13,412 nucleotides of DNA from Dehalococcoidia bacterium UBA1123. Lineage in GTDB: Bacteria > Chloroflexota > Dehalococcoidia > Lucifugimonadales > UBA1123. Every line of letters begins with the position of its first letter. Position 1 is the first letter of the stretch. The translations under genes were made by a program, and so were the position numbers. The notes under the pieces were generated by a model, which was not told where the DNA came from, ran no database searches, and worked only from the letters and a program-made list of their open reading frames with translations. This document shows positions 6,488-13,412 of the stretch, in pieces. The DNA is taken from contig DCAW01000066.1 in the NCBI GenBank assembly GCA_002313895.1, positions 7,595 to 21,006 on the forward strand. Reading direction: 5' to 3'.

Positions 6488-7003
6488 TTGAACGGCTCAC
6501 ACAACGGAACAACCACAAATTCCAACCCGACGGCCTCGTTCGTTCAGGACTACATAGCTCGGACTCGCGAGTTTGGCCGAAAAACCAATCTGTACGTCTT
6601 GCACGTCATCGGAATGGACATGATCTACGGATCGTTCAATGTGCTGTTCAATCTGTGCCTTCTTACGCTGTGGTCCGACGTGAGGTTCGTCGCACTCAGA
6701 CTGACCATTGGTTTCATCGCATCTGCGATTACTGCGGTTCCGGCAGGTCTCGTCTCCGATCGTATTGGGCGCAAGGCGTCCTTTATCCTGGGTGACGGAA
6801 TCGGCGCGATTGTCGCTCTGGTGATGATACATGCTCGAAGCGAGGCGTTGCTTTTGGCTGGGCCAGCGTTCGCAGCATTCTTCGGAAACCTCCGTCACGC
6901 CTCGGAAGCGGCGTTCACGGCTGAGAGCAGCAAGCCGTTGGAGAGGATTCACCTGTTCTCCCGGCTCTCGTGCCAATGTGAATTGCTTGAAGCCAACGCG
7001 TAG
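6488..7003 (+). pseudogene. Truncated major facilitator superfamily (MFS) transporter
   Basis: The protein begins like an MFS permease. A hydrophilic N-terminus is followed by hydrophobic segments at about 45-62, 66-86, 98-114 and 119-137, with the MFS loop motif 'GLVSDRIGRK' at residues 87-96 between helices 2 and 3 and 'ASEAAFTAESSKPLERIHLFS' after helix 4. At about base 6958 the family pattern stops; the last ~13 residues are soluble and Cys-rich, and the frame ends at 171 residues. MFS proteins need about 400 residues and 12 helices, and no other frame downstream continues it. The next gene ends 8 bases later on the other strand. I conclude that the last two-thirds were deleted. The start is a TTG at 6488 behind a strong AGGAGG (6476-6481). 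Confidence 0.75.
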
Positions 7004-7011
7004 CGATTTGC

Positions 7012-7716
7012 TCAAAAAGTGTCGCCGGTGGCCGGGTCCAAAATGAGGATTCGGTCATCGATGCGCATGCCCAGCGTGTCGCGCGAACGAATCAGGGCCT
7101 CCAACGCCTGCTCTCTTGTGACCCAGTCCACATCTTGCATAATGTCGAAAAGCTCGATTCCAAGATCGCGCGCCGCCGAGGTTCTCTCCTGGTAAATGGA
7201 CTCAACTGGCGCCCACAGGCGCGGAGGCAATTCGATCTGAAGCTCGCAGAACCTGATAGCCCACGTGAAGAACCAGGGCGTGCCTCGTTCGGGAAGAGGC
7301 GCGCTCCTCAGACCGTTGAACGCGCCCAATGCCATGCGCTCCAGAATGAAAGTATTCTCGAATCCGAATGGCTCGATGAGCTTCTCTAGAGCAGGATGAA
7401 GGACCATCTCCTCTAGGTCGGCTCCTACCCTTGCCTCGGCTGAATCTTCGGGAAACCCGACGCCCCGAGCGGTTCTGGGGTAATTGCGCTCGGCCATAAC
7501 CAGATGAGTGAGTTCGTGGGCGACGTGATAGGCCAGATCGTTGTCTGGCAGAGACATCCACAATGGCAGGTGAGGCGCTGCGAGGTCTGCGCTCTGGTCT
7601 CCGAAAACTGCGCTATGCCCTGACGACACCTGTGCAGCGTCCACCGGAATCTCATCGGCGAAGAAGTCCCAGAATTGATTGAACGGCGCGACCAGTTCTC
7701 TTCCCAATACTTCCAT
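7012..7716 (-). CDS. Putative zinc metallopeptidase-like protein (HELTH motif)
   Basis: Protein of 234 residues that I cannot assign to a named family. It carries 'DLAYHVAHELTHLVMAERNYP' with the zincin signature HExxH (H67, E68, H71), which binds Zn and activates water. About 30 residues on, 'ARVGADLEEMVLHPAL' (E101/E102, H107) offers a possible third ligand, as in gluzincin-type folds. No signal peptide or membrane segment is visible, so it is probably cytoplasmic. The start is uncertain: the ATG at 7716 is the first in frame after a stop, but no clear ribosome binding site precedes it. It lies 57 bases after the broken nucleotidyltransferase on the same strand and may share the transcript that begins at the DUF1445 gene. 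Confidence 0.6.
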   Translation of the reverse strand: MEVLGRELVAPFNQFWDFFADEIPVDAAQVSSGHSAVFGDQSADLAAPHLPLWMSLPDNDLAYHVAHELTHLVMAERNYPRTARGVGFPEDSAEARVGADLEEMVLHPALEKLIEPFGFENTFILERMALGAFNGLRSAPLPERGTPWFFTWAIRFCELQIELPPRLWAPVESIYQERTSAARDLGIELFDIMQDVDWVTREQALEALIRSRDTLGMRIDDRILILDPATGDTF

Positions 7717-7773
7717 GACGAAATGTTACCAAATGTTGGCAGACCCTGGACGGGCAGTATATTCAAACTGATG

Positions 7774-8638
7774 TCACCAGCGCACCCGGCTGGTGGCTGA
7801 CCGCGCCTGGTTGATATGCTCCCACCAGCGAGTCAGCCACGGCTCGTCGATTCCGGTCTGACGGGCCGGGTCAATCAGCAAACTTCTTATTTCACGAAAA
7901 TCCTGACTGAGGGCATTGTCCGATTCTGGGCCAGGGAAACGCAAGGCGTCATCGGCGAGATGATCCATGAGGCGGGCAACGTGGGGCGCCAACTTTTGGG
8001 CCGTCGCTGTTTTTGGGGCCGACCTCGACAGCCACTTGTCGTAAGGGTACGGCTCGCTCTCCATTGACAGGCAGGCCCGTAGTGCGTGGAGGAGGGACTG
8101 CGCGGTGTTGAGATAAGCGGCCACTGCGTCGTTTCGGTTCATCGGGTTGTCCGCCCCGCGATGGAAGGAACGCATCTCGAAGTAGTTGTAAAAGAAGAAC
8201 GCTCACCGGACATCTGGATTCATGATCTGGCGGGCTGTAGCGATCAGCCGCGACGCGTTTCCGGTTGACTCCGGCAATCATGACGGCGCAACGAAGCTCG
8301 GCTATCAACGGCATGTCACATGCGCCAACGCTGTTGTTCTAGGCATTGGCGGACACCACGATGACGGACCCAGGTTTTCCGTCCAGATGGCACTCGATGT
8401 ATCTGGTGGGAGAGGCTGTGTCCACCTGCGCCACTGCATCCTCCGAAAGTACAAGCTCCAGGTCGAGATCGGAGTATTCGTCAACGACTCCCAGTGTTGT
8501 GGAGCCAGTGAGGATCAGGTCCCCAAGACCAGCGATTCGGCCAAGCACAGGATGTGCTTGGCCGAATGTGGGCGCCCATTTTGACACACGCTCGATCCAT
8601 TGCCGGGTGCCGGAGTTGTGTGTCTCCAAATTCTCCAT
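7774..8638 (-). pseudogene. Broken nucleotidyltransferase-domain protein
   Basis: Three pieces of one reading are spread over two frames. From 8638, 'MENLETHNSGTRQWIERV...' leads to the nucleotidyltransferase core 'GLGDLILTGSTTLGVVDEYSDLDLELVL': GS followed by D.D, the metal- and nucleotide-binding pattern of the pol-beta superfamily. This frame stops at TAG 8339-8341. The same frame continues with 'MPLIAELRCAVMIAG' (from 8314), then a shift near 8265-8281 moves into the frame reading 'NASRLIATARQIMNPDVR', stop (TGA at 8203-8205, where Trp is one base away), then 'AFFFYNYFEMRSFHRGADNP...YPYDKWLSR...', a helical C-terminal domain ending at 7774. Joined, this is about 288 residues, a sensible length for such a protein. 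It starts nine bases after the DUF4392 gene in the same operon. The C-terminal part could still be translated from 8175, but without the catalytic core. Confidence 0.75.
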
Positions 8639-8646
8639 GAAGTGAG

Positions 8647-9501
8647 TTAGCTTTCGATGCCCTTTTCTGCAAGGTAATCGTGCAGGGCCTGGACGGCTTG
8701 GGAATTTTCTTCCAGAGTGAAACCGTCGACTTTGTATTCCTGTTTGGCGCTCATACCGTCCACTGCGCCCAGGTCGACCGTCAGTCGGATAAGAGCCTTG
8801 TCCTCTTCGATGGTAGGGAGCAGGTTTTGGCCCTTGAGTTCGGACAGGGCGGCCACGAGACCGTAGCCTCCCCAGTTGGAAACGCTGGCGAGGATCAGCT
8901 TGTCGACGGTTGTTACGCAGGGCAGGCGCACGAGGGTCTCGATCTTCGGAACTTCCTCGGCAAGGTTGCCCATTCCAATCTCATTGCCGCCGTCGCCCAC
9001 GCCGACGGACGGAGTTGAGCCGGAGAAGATGTGGTCGATACGGGCGTTGTGAGGGGTTATGTCGCGGCCACGCATGTTGCGATACATGCCCTCGTCGGTC
9101 CAACCGCACCGCTCGATGGCGATAATGACCGATGGGTTCACCTCTTTCATCATGCCATCCGCGAAAGCCTTGCTGGCATCGTCATCAACGATAGGGAACT
9201 CGATCACTCGCGCGTTGTCGCTGCCGGTGGTGGACATTAGAGCAGTGGCGTAACGGTCGGTGACGTACACGACGTCATAGCCAAGCTTCTCCAGGGCGTT
9301 GCCGATGACCACGGCTCCAGGCGGACCGTCGGTCTCGGCCATGCCTGCGTCCAGAATGTAGAACCCGGTGGTGATGATCGCCGTGCCCGGATTGGCCAGT
9401 ATTAGCTGTGCGGCCTGGGTAGCGAAGTCTGACGGCAAATGGGGCCTGAGATGGGATATGCCCCGGCCATCACGGTCCAGGATGATGTCCTCTATGGTCA
9501 A
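8647..9501 (-). CDS. DUF4392 protein (C-terminal half of D-glutamate cyclase)
   Basis: The 284 residues match the DUF4392 domain, which in the mammalian mitochondrial enzyme DGLUCY is fused to DUF1445 and converts D-glutamate to 5-oxo-D-proline. Visible conserved blocks are 'ITTGFYI' (43-49), 'ETDGPPGA' (56-63), 'IAIERCG' (127-133) and the signature 'GVGDGGNEIGMGN' (167-179), a likely ligand-binding loop. There is no signal peptide. The start is a TTG at 9501 with AGGAG six bases upstream (complement of 9508-9512); no ATG is available near it. The gene follows the DUF1445 gene after 47 bases on the same strand, so the two halves of the fused enzyme are probably made together and may form a complex. 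The exact bacterial reaction is inferred from the fusion protein. Confidence 0.85.
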   Translation of the reverse strand: MTIEDIILDRDGRGISHLRPHLPSDFATQAAQLILANPGTAIITTGFYILDAGMAETDGPPGAVVIGNALEKLGYDVVYVTDRYATALMSTTGSDNARVIEFPIVDDDASKAFADGMMKEVNPSVIIAIERCGWTDEGMYRNMRGRDITPHNARIDHIFSGSTPSVGVGDGGNEIGMGNLAEEVPKIETLVRLPCVTTVDKLILASVSNWGGYGLVAALSELKGQNLLPTIEEDKALIRLTVDLGAVDGMSAKQEYKVDGFTLEENSQAVQALHDYLAEKGIES

Positions 9502-9548
9502 TGGATGCTCCTGTCAGGCGGTCTGATCCGACGTGAATTATTTTGGTG

Positions 9549-10343
9549 CTAAAGGACGGCCAGGTCTTCGTCCATCTCGTCTGTGATGAACATGTAGCCG
9601 GGGGAGTGGGTGATCATCAGAGGCGGCTTCGAGTTCATGGCGACAGCCTGTGGCGTCACGCCGCAGGCCCAGAACACGGGAACCTCGTCCTCTTTGAACT
9701 CCACTGGGTCTCCGAGATCAGGCTGAGTTACGTCCTTGATGCCTATGGCCTCCGGGTCTCCGATATGCACGGGCGCGCCGTGGACCGCCGGGAATCGGGA
9801 CGTCACTTGGACGGCTCGCACAACCTTGTCTCGGTGGATGGGCCTCATGGAAACGACCATCGGGCCTGAGAACTGTCCTGCTTCGGTGGTGGGGATGTTA
9901 GTTATGAACATGGACACGTTCGAGCTGTTTTCGATGTGCCTGAGCGGGATGCCCACCTTCATCAAGGCGTTCTCGAAAGAGAAACTGCACCCCAGAAGGA
10001 ATGTCACCAGATCATCGCGCCAGAACTCGGAGATGTCACTAACCTCAGCCACCATGTTTCCGTGTTCATAAACCCGGTACTTGGCGATGTCGGTGCGTAT
10101 GTCCGCGCCTGGAGCGAAGATCCGAGGCTCGACGTCGCCGTTTTCAATTACCTCTAGCAATGGGCAGGGCCGTGGATTTCGCTGGCAGAACAAAAGGAAG
10201 TCGAATGCTTGCTCTTTGGGGAGTATCGCCAGATTCGCCTGGACGTGGCCCGGAGCGAATCCTCCGGTGGGTTGGACCAGTCGATTATCGCGGATTAGCC
10301 CTCGAAGCTCTGAAGGGCTGGTTGGAAGTGATGAAACCTGCAT
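9549..10343 (-). CDS. DUF1445 putative hydro-lyase (D-glutamate cyclase family)
   Basis: The 264 residues match the DUF1445/YcsI family from end to end: 'PTGGFAPGHVQANLAILP' (25-42), 'FCQRNPRPCPLLE', 'ADIRTDIAKYRVY', 'GCSFSFE' (118-124), 'VVSMRP', 'HGAPVHIGDP' (188-197), 'VPVFWACGVTPQ' and 'THSPGYM'. Bacterial members are annotated as putative hydro-lyases; the same domain is the N-terminal half of mammalian D-glutamate cyclase. An in-frame ATG at 10430 would add 29 residues, but it lies upstream of the expected transcription start (promoter at 10416-10444), lacks a ribosome binding site and adds no family sequence. The ATG at 10343 has GGAGG seven bases before it (complement of 10351-10355). 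It is the first gene of the operon DUF1445-DUF4392-nucleotidyltransferase-metallopeptidase. Confidence 0.9.
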   Translation of the reverse strand: MQVSSLPTSPSELRGLIRDNRLVQPTGGFAPGHVQANLAILPKEQAFDFLLFCQRNPRPCPLLEVIENGDVEPRIFAPGADIRTDIAKYRVYEHGNMVAEVSDISEFWRDDLVTFLLGCSFSFENALMKVGIPLRHIENSSNVSMFITNIPTTEAGQFSGPMVVSMRPIHRDKVVRAVQVTSRFPAVHGAPVHIGDPEAIGIKDVTQPDLGDPVEFKEDEVPVFWACGVTPQAVAMNSKPPLMITHSPGYMFITDEMDEDLAVL

Positions 10344-10415
10344 CTGCGTCCCTCCCGACGTTGGTATGGCATCGGTGGGATGCCACATCTGGAGTTTGTT
10401 TTCGTAGGCAAGCCT

Positions 10416-10444
10416 AGAATAGTACGGCATCGATGCTCAGTCAA
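10416..10444 (-). promoter_or_regulatory. Promoter of the DUF1445-DUF4392 operon
   Basis: On the - strand TTGACT (complement of 10439-10444) and TATTCT (complement of 10416-10421) are exactly 17 bases apart, matching 5 and 4 of 6 consensus bases. Transcription would start near 10409, giving a leader of about 65 bases before the ATG at 10343. Confidence 0.65.
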
Positions 10445-10492
10445 GCGGGAGGCGAATAGTTGTCAGCTCTCATTCTTCAGTATTTGGTGTCC

Positions 10493-10520
10493 TGATTGCT
10501 GATTGCTGAAAGCTAGCAGC
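10493..10520. repeat. Four tandem 7-bp units (TGATTGC-like)
   Basis: The stretch reads as TGATTGC, TGATTGC, TGAAAGC and TAGCAGC: two exact units and two degenerate ones sharing T...GC. It lies between the LysR remnant and the DUF1445 promoter. Similar short TGATTGC/TGAAAGC strings occur as low-complexity tracts in environmental genomes (from memory). Confidence 0.5.
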
Positions 10521-10524
10521 TACG

Positions 10525-11085
10525 TCAATCTGAGGCGAAGGCTAATGATTGGCCGGGGACGGAGTTTCCAGGAGCCCACGCCTCAGATGGTCGAACCATC
10601 TCCATGAAATTCTCCTGAAACGAAGTCATCTTGCGATTTTTCAGATTTATTCGATGAAGCTCCAAGGAGCTACGCAAGTCAGGTGCGTTCAGCGTCGCGT
10701 AGGCATCCAACTTTTCGCTGGAGTCAAGAATCGACAGCGGGACGATTCCGACACCCGCGCCCTTCAGGACCGATGCCTTGATGGCCTGATAGCTGGCGCC
10801 TCCATTGCGATGGATTCGGTCAGACCGCACTCTTGCAGCATGCGGTCGGTCTCCTGGCGAGTGGTCGAGCCTTCCTCACGGACGAACAACATCTCGTTTC
10901 TGAACTCTTCGGAATTTACTTTGCCGCGCCTTGCCAAGCGGTGATTGCTGGCGGCGATCGGCACAAGTTCGTCCATTACGGCGCAGTCGGACTCCAGTTC
11001 GTCGCGATCGGACGGTTTGGATATGAAGCCAACATCAATCGAGCGGTCCAGCACCATTTTCCCCACTTCAGAACAGTGGCGGACT
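10525..11085 (-). pseudogene. LysR-family regulator remnant (effector-binding domain only, frameshifted)
   Basis: The first frame gives 'LILTVRHCSEVGKMVLDRSIDVGFISKP...LVPIAASNHRLA...MLFVREEGSTTRQETDRMLQECGLTESIAME', and the next frame continues 'GASYQAIKASVLKGAGVGIVPLSILDSSEKLDAY' and so on to 10525. Together this is the LysR effector-binding domain: 'iDvGFi', 'vREEGSgTR', 'mE...aIk.aV..GlGia.lP'. The frames meet at about 10799-10803, where loss of one base in 'ATGGAGGCGCC' explains the shift. The N-terminal ~130 residues, including the DNA-binding helix-turn-helix, are missing. In their place the sequence runs straight into a kinase fragment. It cannot act as a regulator. It may once have controlled the neighbouring DUF1445 operon, which is downstream on the same strand. 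Confidence 0.78.
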
Positions 11086-11439
11086 GTGAGGATGAGAGCC
11101 GAGACGACCCATCGCTTGAGCCTCACGGGAGATAGACCATCTTCTTTCCGCCTTCGCCAAGGAATTTCTCCACCTGATAGCGCCCTTCTGCGATTGACGT
11201 AGGGATGTCGTCCGAAGGTTTGCCTGGGCTGGGCACATGAGAGGCTGTTTGAGGCGCATCACTGGCGCCAGCGTCATGGTAGGTTGCACGCAAGAAACTG
11301 AGAGCGTCGACGTTGGCAGGGTCGAATCGAAGGACGGCCTCGGCGCACTGGCCACTGCATCCCAGTCGAAACGAGCCAGGGCTTCGTCGGCGTCGTTGAG
11401 CGGGCGGTCGATATGTCGCTGTATGCGTTCGCTAACCAT
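11086..11439 (-). pseudogene. N-terminal remnant of a serine/threonine protein kinase
   Basis: Starting at an ATG at 11439 (GGAG seven bases upstream) one frame reads 'MVSERIQRHIDRPLNDADEALARFDWDAV'. Near 11350-11356 it shifts to a frame reading 'QCAEAVLRFDPANVDALSFLRA', a TPR-like segment, then a linker, then the kinase glycine loop 'GRYQVEKFLGEGGKKMVYLP' and a stop. At about 11128 the first frame resumes with 'SREAQAMGRLGSHPH', the segment that normally lies about 30 residues further on in this family. The stretch with the catalytic lysine is therefore deleted. Homology ends at HPH (11086-11094) and the LysR remnant follows. The intact family has 'YLAHDTLLDRDVAFALIK...REAQAMGRLGDHPHIV', recalled from Dehalococcoidia-type kinases fused to cyclase or ATPase domains. 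Two frame changes plus truncation make it non-functional. Confidence 0.75.
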
Positions 11440-11556
11440 GAGCGACTCCAAATGTGATAGAGGCAGTTTACCACGGCGCGACACTGGTCGAGCAGTTTAG
11501 GAAAGATATTTCGGTATCGGATGCGGTGGCCAGTCGAAAGGCGGTTCAAGCAAATG

Positions 11557-11598
11557 AACGCCAGCCCCATGTACATTCGGGCACATGGGGCTGGCGTT
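11557..11598 (-). terminator. Terminator after the dpp-type permease operon
   Basis: A perfect 16-bp stem: AACGCCAGCCCCATGT (11557-11572) and its complement at 11583-11598, with a 10-base loop. On the - strand it lies about 65 bases after the dppC stop and is followed by a T-rich stretch (TTCATTT). It also separates the operon from the kinase/LysR remnants. Confidence 0.8.
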
Positions 11599-11662
11599 TG
11601 ATCTTGCCTTGATTCGCCCCCACTCCTAAGCTAGGGCGGGCCTGGGCTGACGGGCGTAGTTT

Positions 11663-12559
11663 TTAGGTGCCTCGGAGTCTGGGATCCAACACGTCCCGGA
11701 TTGCGTCGCCGAAGAGGTTGAAGCCGTACACCGCCAGGGATAGTCCGACGCCGGGCCAGATGGCCATCCACGGCGCTAAGACGAAGTAGTCTCTGGCCGA
11801 TCCCGAAAGCATCCCGCCCCAGGACGGTTCTGGTTGCTGGACTCCAAGTCCTAAGAAGCTGAGTTGCGCCTCTGTGAGTATGGCGATTCCCAACGCGCTT
11901 GTTGCTATTATCAACCAGGGAGCGACGCACTGAGGGGTGATGTGTGATGCCATGATACGTAGGTTGCTAGCGCCAATGGCTCTGGCTCCCTCCACGTACT
12001 GCGACTCCTTCACGGCCAGCACCTGGGAACGCACCACTCGGTTCGCTCGCGGAATCTGGACGATGCCGACTGCCAAAATGATATTGAACAACGACTGACC
12101 CAGCGAAGCCGTTATGGCCAGCGCTAAGATAATTCCGGGTATGGACATCAGAGCGTCCATTATGCGTTGCACAACCTGGTCAAACTTGCCTCCGTACCAG
12201 CCGCTGGCTATGCCCAAAATTCCGCCAAAGGTGGAACCGAAGGCCACGGACGCAAATCCTATCAAAAGGGAGACTCTGGCGCCCATCAAAATGCGACTCC
12301 ACAGATCCCTGCCCATCTCGTCGGTGCCTAGCCAATGAGTCAGACTCGGGGCTTGCAACTTGTCCTTGAGATTCCACTCGACTGGATCATGGGAGGTAAT
12401 TAACGGGGTCGCGACAGCCATAATAATCATCGTAACGATGATCACAACCCCTGCAGCTCCAAGAGGCTTGCGAGTGATGAATCCGGTGGCCGCCTTCCAT
12501 ACTGCTTGCCCTGGTTGGGATCGGACGGACGATACTCGGTCACTCTGTTCGATTGTCAT
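11663..12559 (-). CDS. dppC: ABC transporter permease, DppC/OppC type
   Basis: Second membrane subunit of a peptide/nickel-family ABC importer. The 298 residues show the family layout: an N-terminal anchor helix (about 33-52), a periplasmic loop with 'HWLGTDEMGRDLWSRILMGAR' (75-95, GTDxxGRD is diagnostic), then five more helices. The cytoplasmic EAA-type loop 'YVEGARAIGASNLRIMASHITP' (188-209) docks on the ATPase, and the ending is 'NLFGDAIRDVLDPRLRGT'. The ATG at 12559 is preferred to an in-frame GTG/ATG near 12628: it lies 22 bases after the dppB stop, has an AGGTG-like site, and the extra 23 residues of the longer version would overlap dppB and look non-homologous. The substrate (peptide, nickel or other) cannot be fixed from permeases alone; no binding protein or ATPase is in the window. 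Confidence 0.9.
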   Translation of the reverse strand: MTIEQSDRVSSVRSQPGQAVWKAATGFITRKPLGAAGVVIIVTMIIMAVATPLITSHDPVEWNLKDKLQAPSLTHWLGTDEMGRDLWSRILMGARVSLLIGFASVAFGSTFGGILGIASGWYGGKFDQVVQRIMDALMSIPGIILALAITASLGQSLFNIILAVGIVQIPRANRVVRSQVLAVKESQYVEGARAIGASNLRIMASHITPQCVAPWLIIATSALGIAILTEAQLSFLGLGVQQPEPSWGGMLSGSARDYFVLAPWMAIWPGVGLSLAVYGFNLFGDAIRDVLDPRLRGT

Positions 12560-12581
12560 TCTTTCACCTAACGCGGAATTT

Positions 12582-13412
12582 TTATTGGAATCGTACCCTC
12601 GGGTCCAACCAGCCGTAGGACAGGTCAACTAACAGGTTGACCATAATCACTGATGTAGCCAACACGAGGACAAGTGACTGCACTACGGGGAAGTCTCGTC
12701 GCAACATACCGTCCAGAATATAGTTGCCTATTCCTGGCAGTGTGAAGATTCGCTCCATGACAACTGAACCTCCGAGGGCCAACGCCGTGGTGATTCCAAT
12801 TACGGTTACCACTGGGATGAAGGCGTTCTTCAACGCGTGGCGAGCGGTGACCACAAAGGCCGCCAGCCCTTTGGCGTGGGCAGTCCTGATGTAGTCCTGG
12901 CGCAATACCTCAAGCATGGTCGACCGCATCATTCTGGCCTTGGTGGCCGCGCTGATGTAGCCAAGCATAAGGGCCGGCCAAATGAACTGGCCCAGGTTTT
13001 CTATTGGGTTATCGAAGAATGAAACATACCCTAAGCGCGGGTTCCACCCGAGGAAGTACGCGCCACCGACAAGCAGCAAAGTTGCGCTCCAGAAGGAAGG
13101 CACAGAAAGGCCCGCCAAGGAAAGAATACGCACAATGTAATCTAGCCGGGAGTCTTGCTTGAGGGCCATTATGATCCCTGCAGGTATCCCCAGGGTCACA
13201 GCCAATATCTGGGATAAGATAACTAACTCCAGAGTCACAGGGAATTTCGTCTTGAATTCGCTAAACACAGACCGTCCCGTGAAGAACGATTCTCCCCAGT
13301 TGCCAGTGGCGAAATCCCTTACCCACTTGATGTACTGAATATGGAGAGCGTCGTCCAACCCTAAGGATTCTCGTATCTGTTGCAACGTCTCTTCGGTGAT
13401 TGACGACGCCTC
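12582..13412 (-). CDS. dppB: ABC transporter permease, DppB/OppB type (5' end outside window)
   Basis: First membrane subunit of the same importer. The frame is open to the window edge; reading in from 13412 gives 'EASSITEETLQQIRESLGLDDALHIQYIKWV', which is the periplasmic loop after helix 1 in this family, so roughly 45 N-terminal residues lie outside. Family marks are 'GLDDALHIQYIKW', 'GNWGESFFTGRSV', 'LALGGSVVMERIFTLPGIGNYILDGMLRRDFPVVQ' and the EAA-type loop 'DYIRTAHAKGLAAFVVTARHALKNAFIPVV'. The TTG at 13385 is not a start, only the first possible initiation codon inside the window. It ends with TAA at 12582-12584, just before dppC, so the pair is translated from one message. Confidence 0.92.
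   Translation of the reverse strand, partial: EASSITEETLQQIRESLGLDDALHIQYIKWVRDFATGNWGESFFTGRSVFSEFKTKFPVTLELVILSQILAVTLGIPAGIIMALKQDSRLDYIVRILSLAGLSVPSFWSATLLLVGGAYFLGWNPRLGYVSFFDNPIENLGQFIWPALMLGYISAATKARMMRSTMLEVLRQDYIRTAHAKGLAAFVVTARHALKNAFIPVVTVIGITTALALGGSVVMERIFTLPGIGNYILDGMLRRDFPVVQSLVLVLATSVIMVNLLVDLSYGWLDPRVRFQ

Noticed and set aside
6831..7046. Continuation of the MFS transporter in another frame after 6958
   Set aside because: The alternative frame is Arg/Ser-rich and soluble with no membrane helices, so a simple frameshift does not restore the transporter.
11068..11484. A single intact 138-residue protein
   Set aside because: Family matches jump between this frame and the next one (kinase segments), so it is part of a frameshifted remnant and not a real protein.

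Overview
This looks like a chromosomal stretch of a Chloroflexota bacterium, most likely a Dehalococcoidia/SAR202-type lineage. That placement is an inference from gene content: an rsmD-coaD-coiled-coil operon of the type seen in Chloroflexota, a fragment of the 'GRYQVEKFLGEGGKK' kinase family that I associate with Dehalococcoidia, CehA/McbA-type metallohydrolases and Dpp-type ABC permeases. GC content is moderate. I saw no rRNA, tRNA, CRISPR array or complete insertion sequence.

Layout, left to right. (1) 1-1304: a half-size EamA transporter (+) with a terminator, then a decayed sigma-70 factor start (-), then about 400 bp with no gene. (2) 1305-4275: a cytoplasmic CehA/McbA-like metallohydrolase (+), a degenerate inverted repeat, then a PadR-family regulator and an arsenite methyltransferase (arsM) on the + strand, closed by a strong two-way terminator. 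The PadR protein has a cysteine cluster just ahead of its recognition helix, which suggests an arsenic-responsive pair. (3) 4290-6004: housekeeping operon on the - strand, rsmD -> coaD -> coiled-coil protein. (4) 6005-7003: a 480-bp AT-rich gap with a promoter and a Fur/PerR-like palindrome, driving an MFS transporter that is cut off after about four membrane segments. (5) 7012-10444: a - strand operon with a clear promoter, reading DUF1445 protein -> DUF4392 protein (the two halves of the D-glutamate cyclase fusion known from mammals) -> broken nucleotidyltransferase -> putative zinc metallopeptidase. (6) 10525-11439: a mosaic pseudogene on the - strand in which the N-terminal part of a protein kinase runs directly into the C-terminal part of a LysR regulator. 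(7) 11557-13412: a strong terminator and the dppC-dppB permease genes of a peptide/nickel-type ABC importer (-), with dppB running off the window.

The most notable theme is decay. At least five genes (sigma factor, MFS, nucleotidyltransferase, kinase, LysR) are broken by stops, frameshifts or deletions, next to intact housekeeping and metabolic operons. The most interesting functional units are the PadR/ArsM pair and the split D-glutamate cyclase operon.
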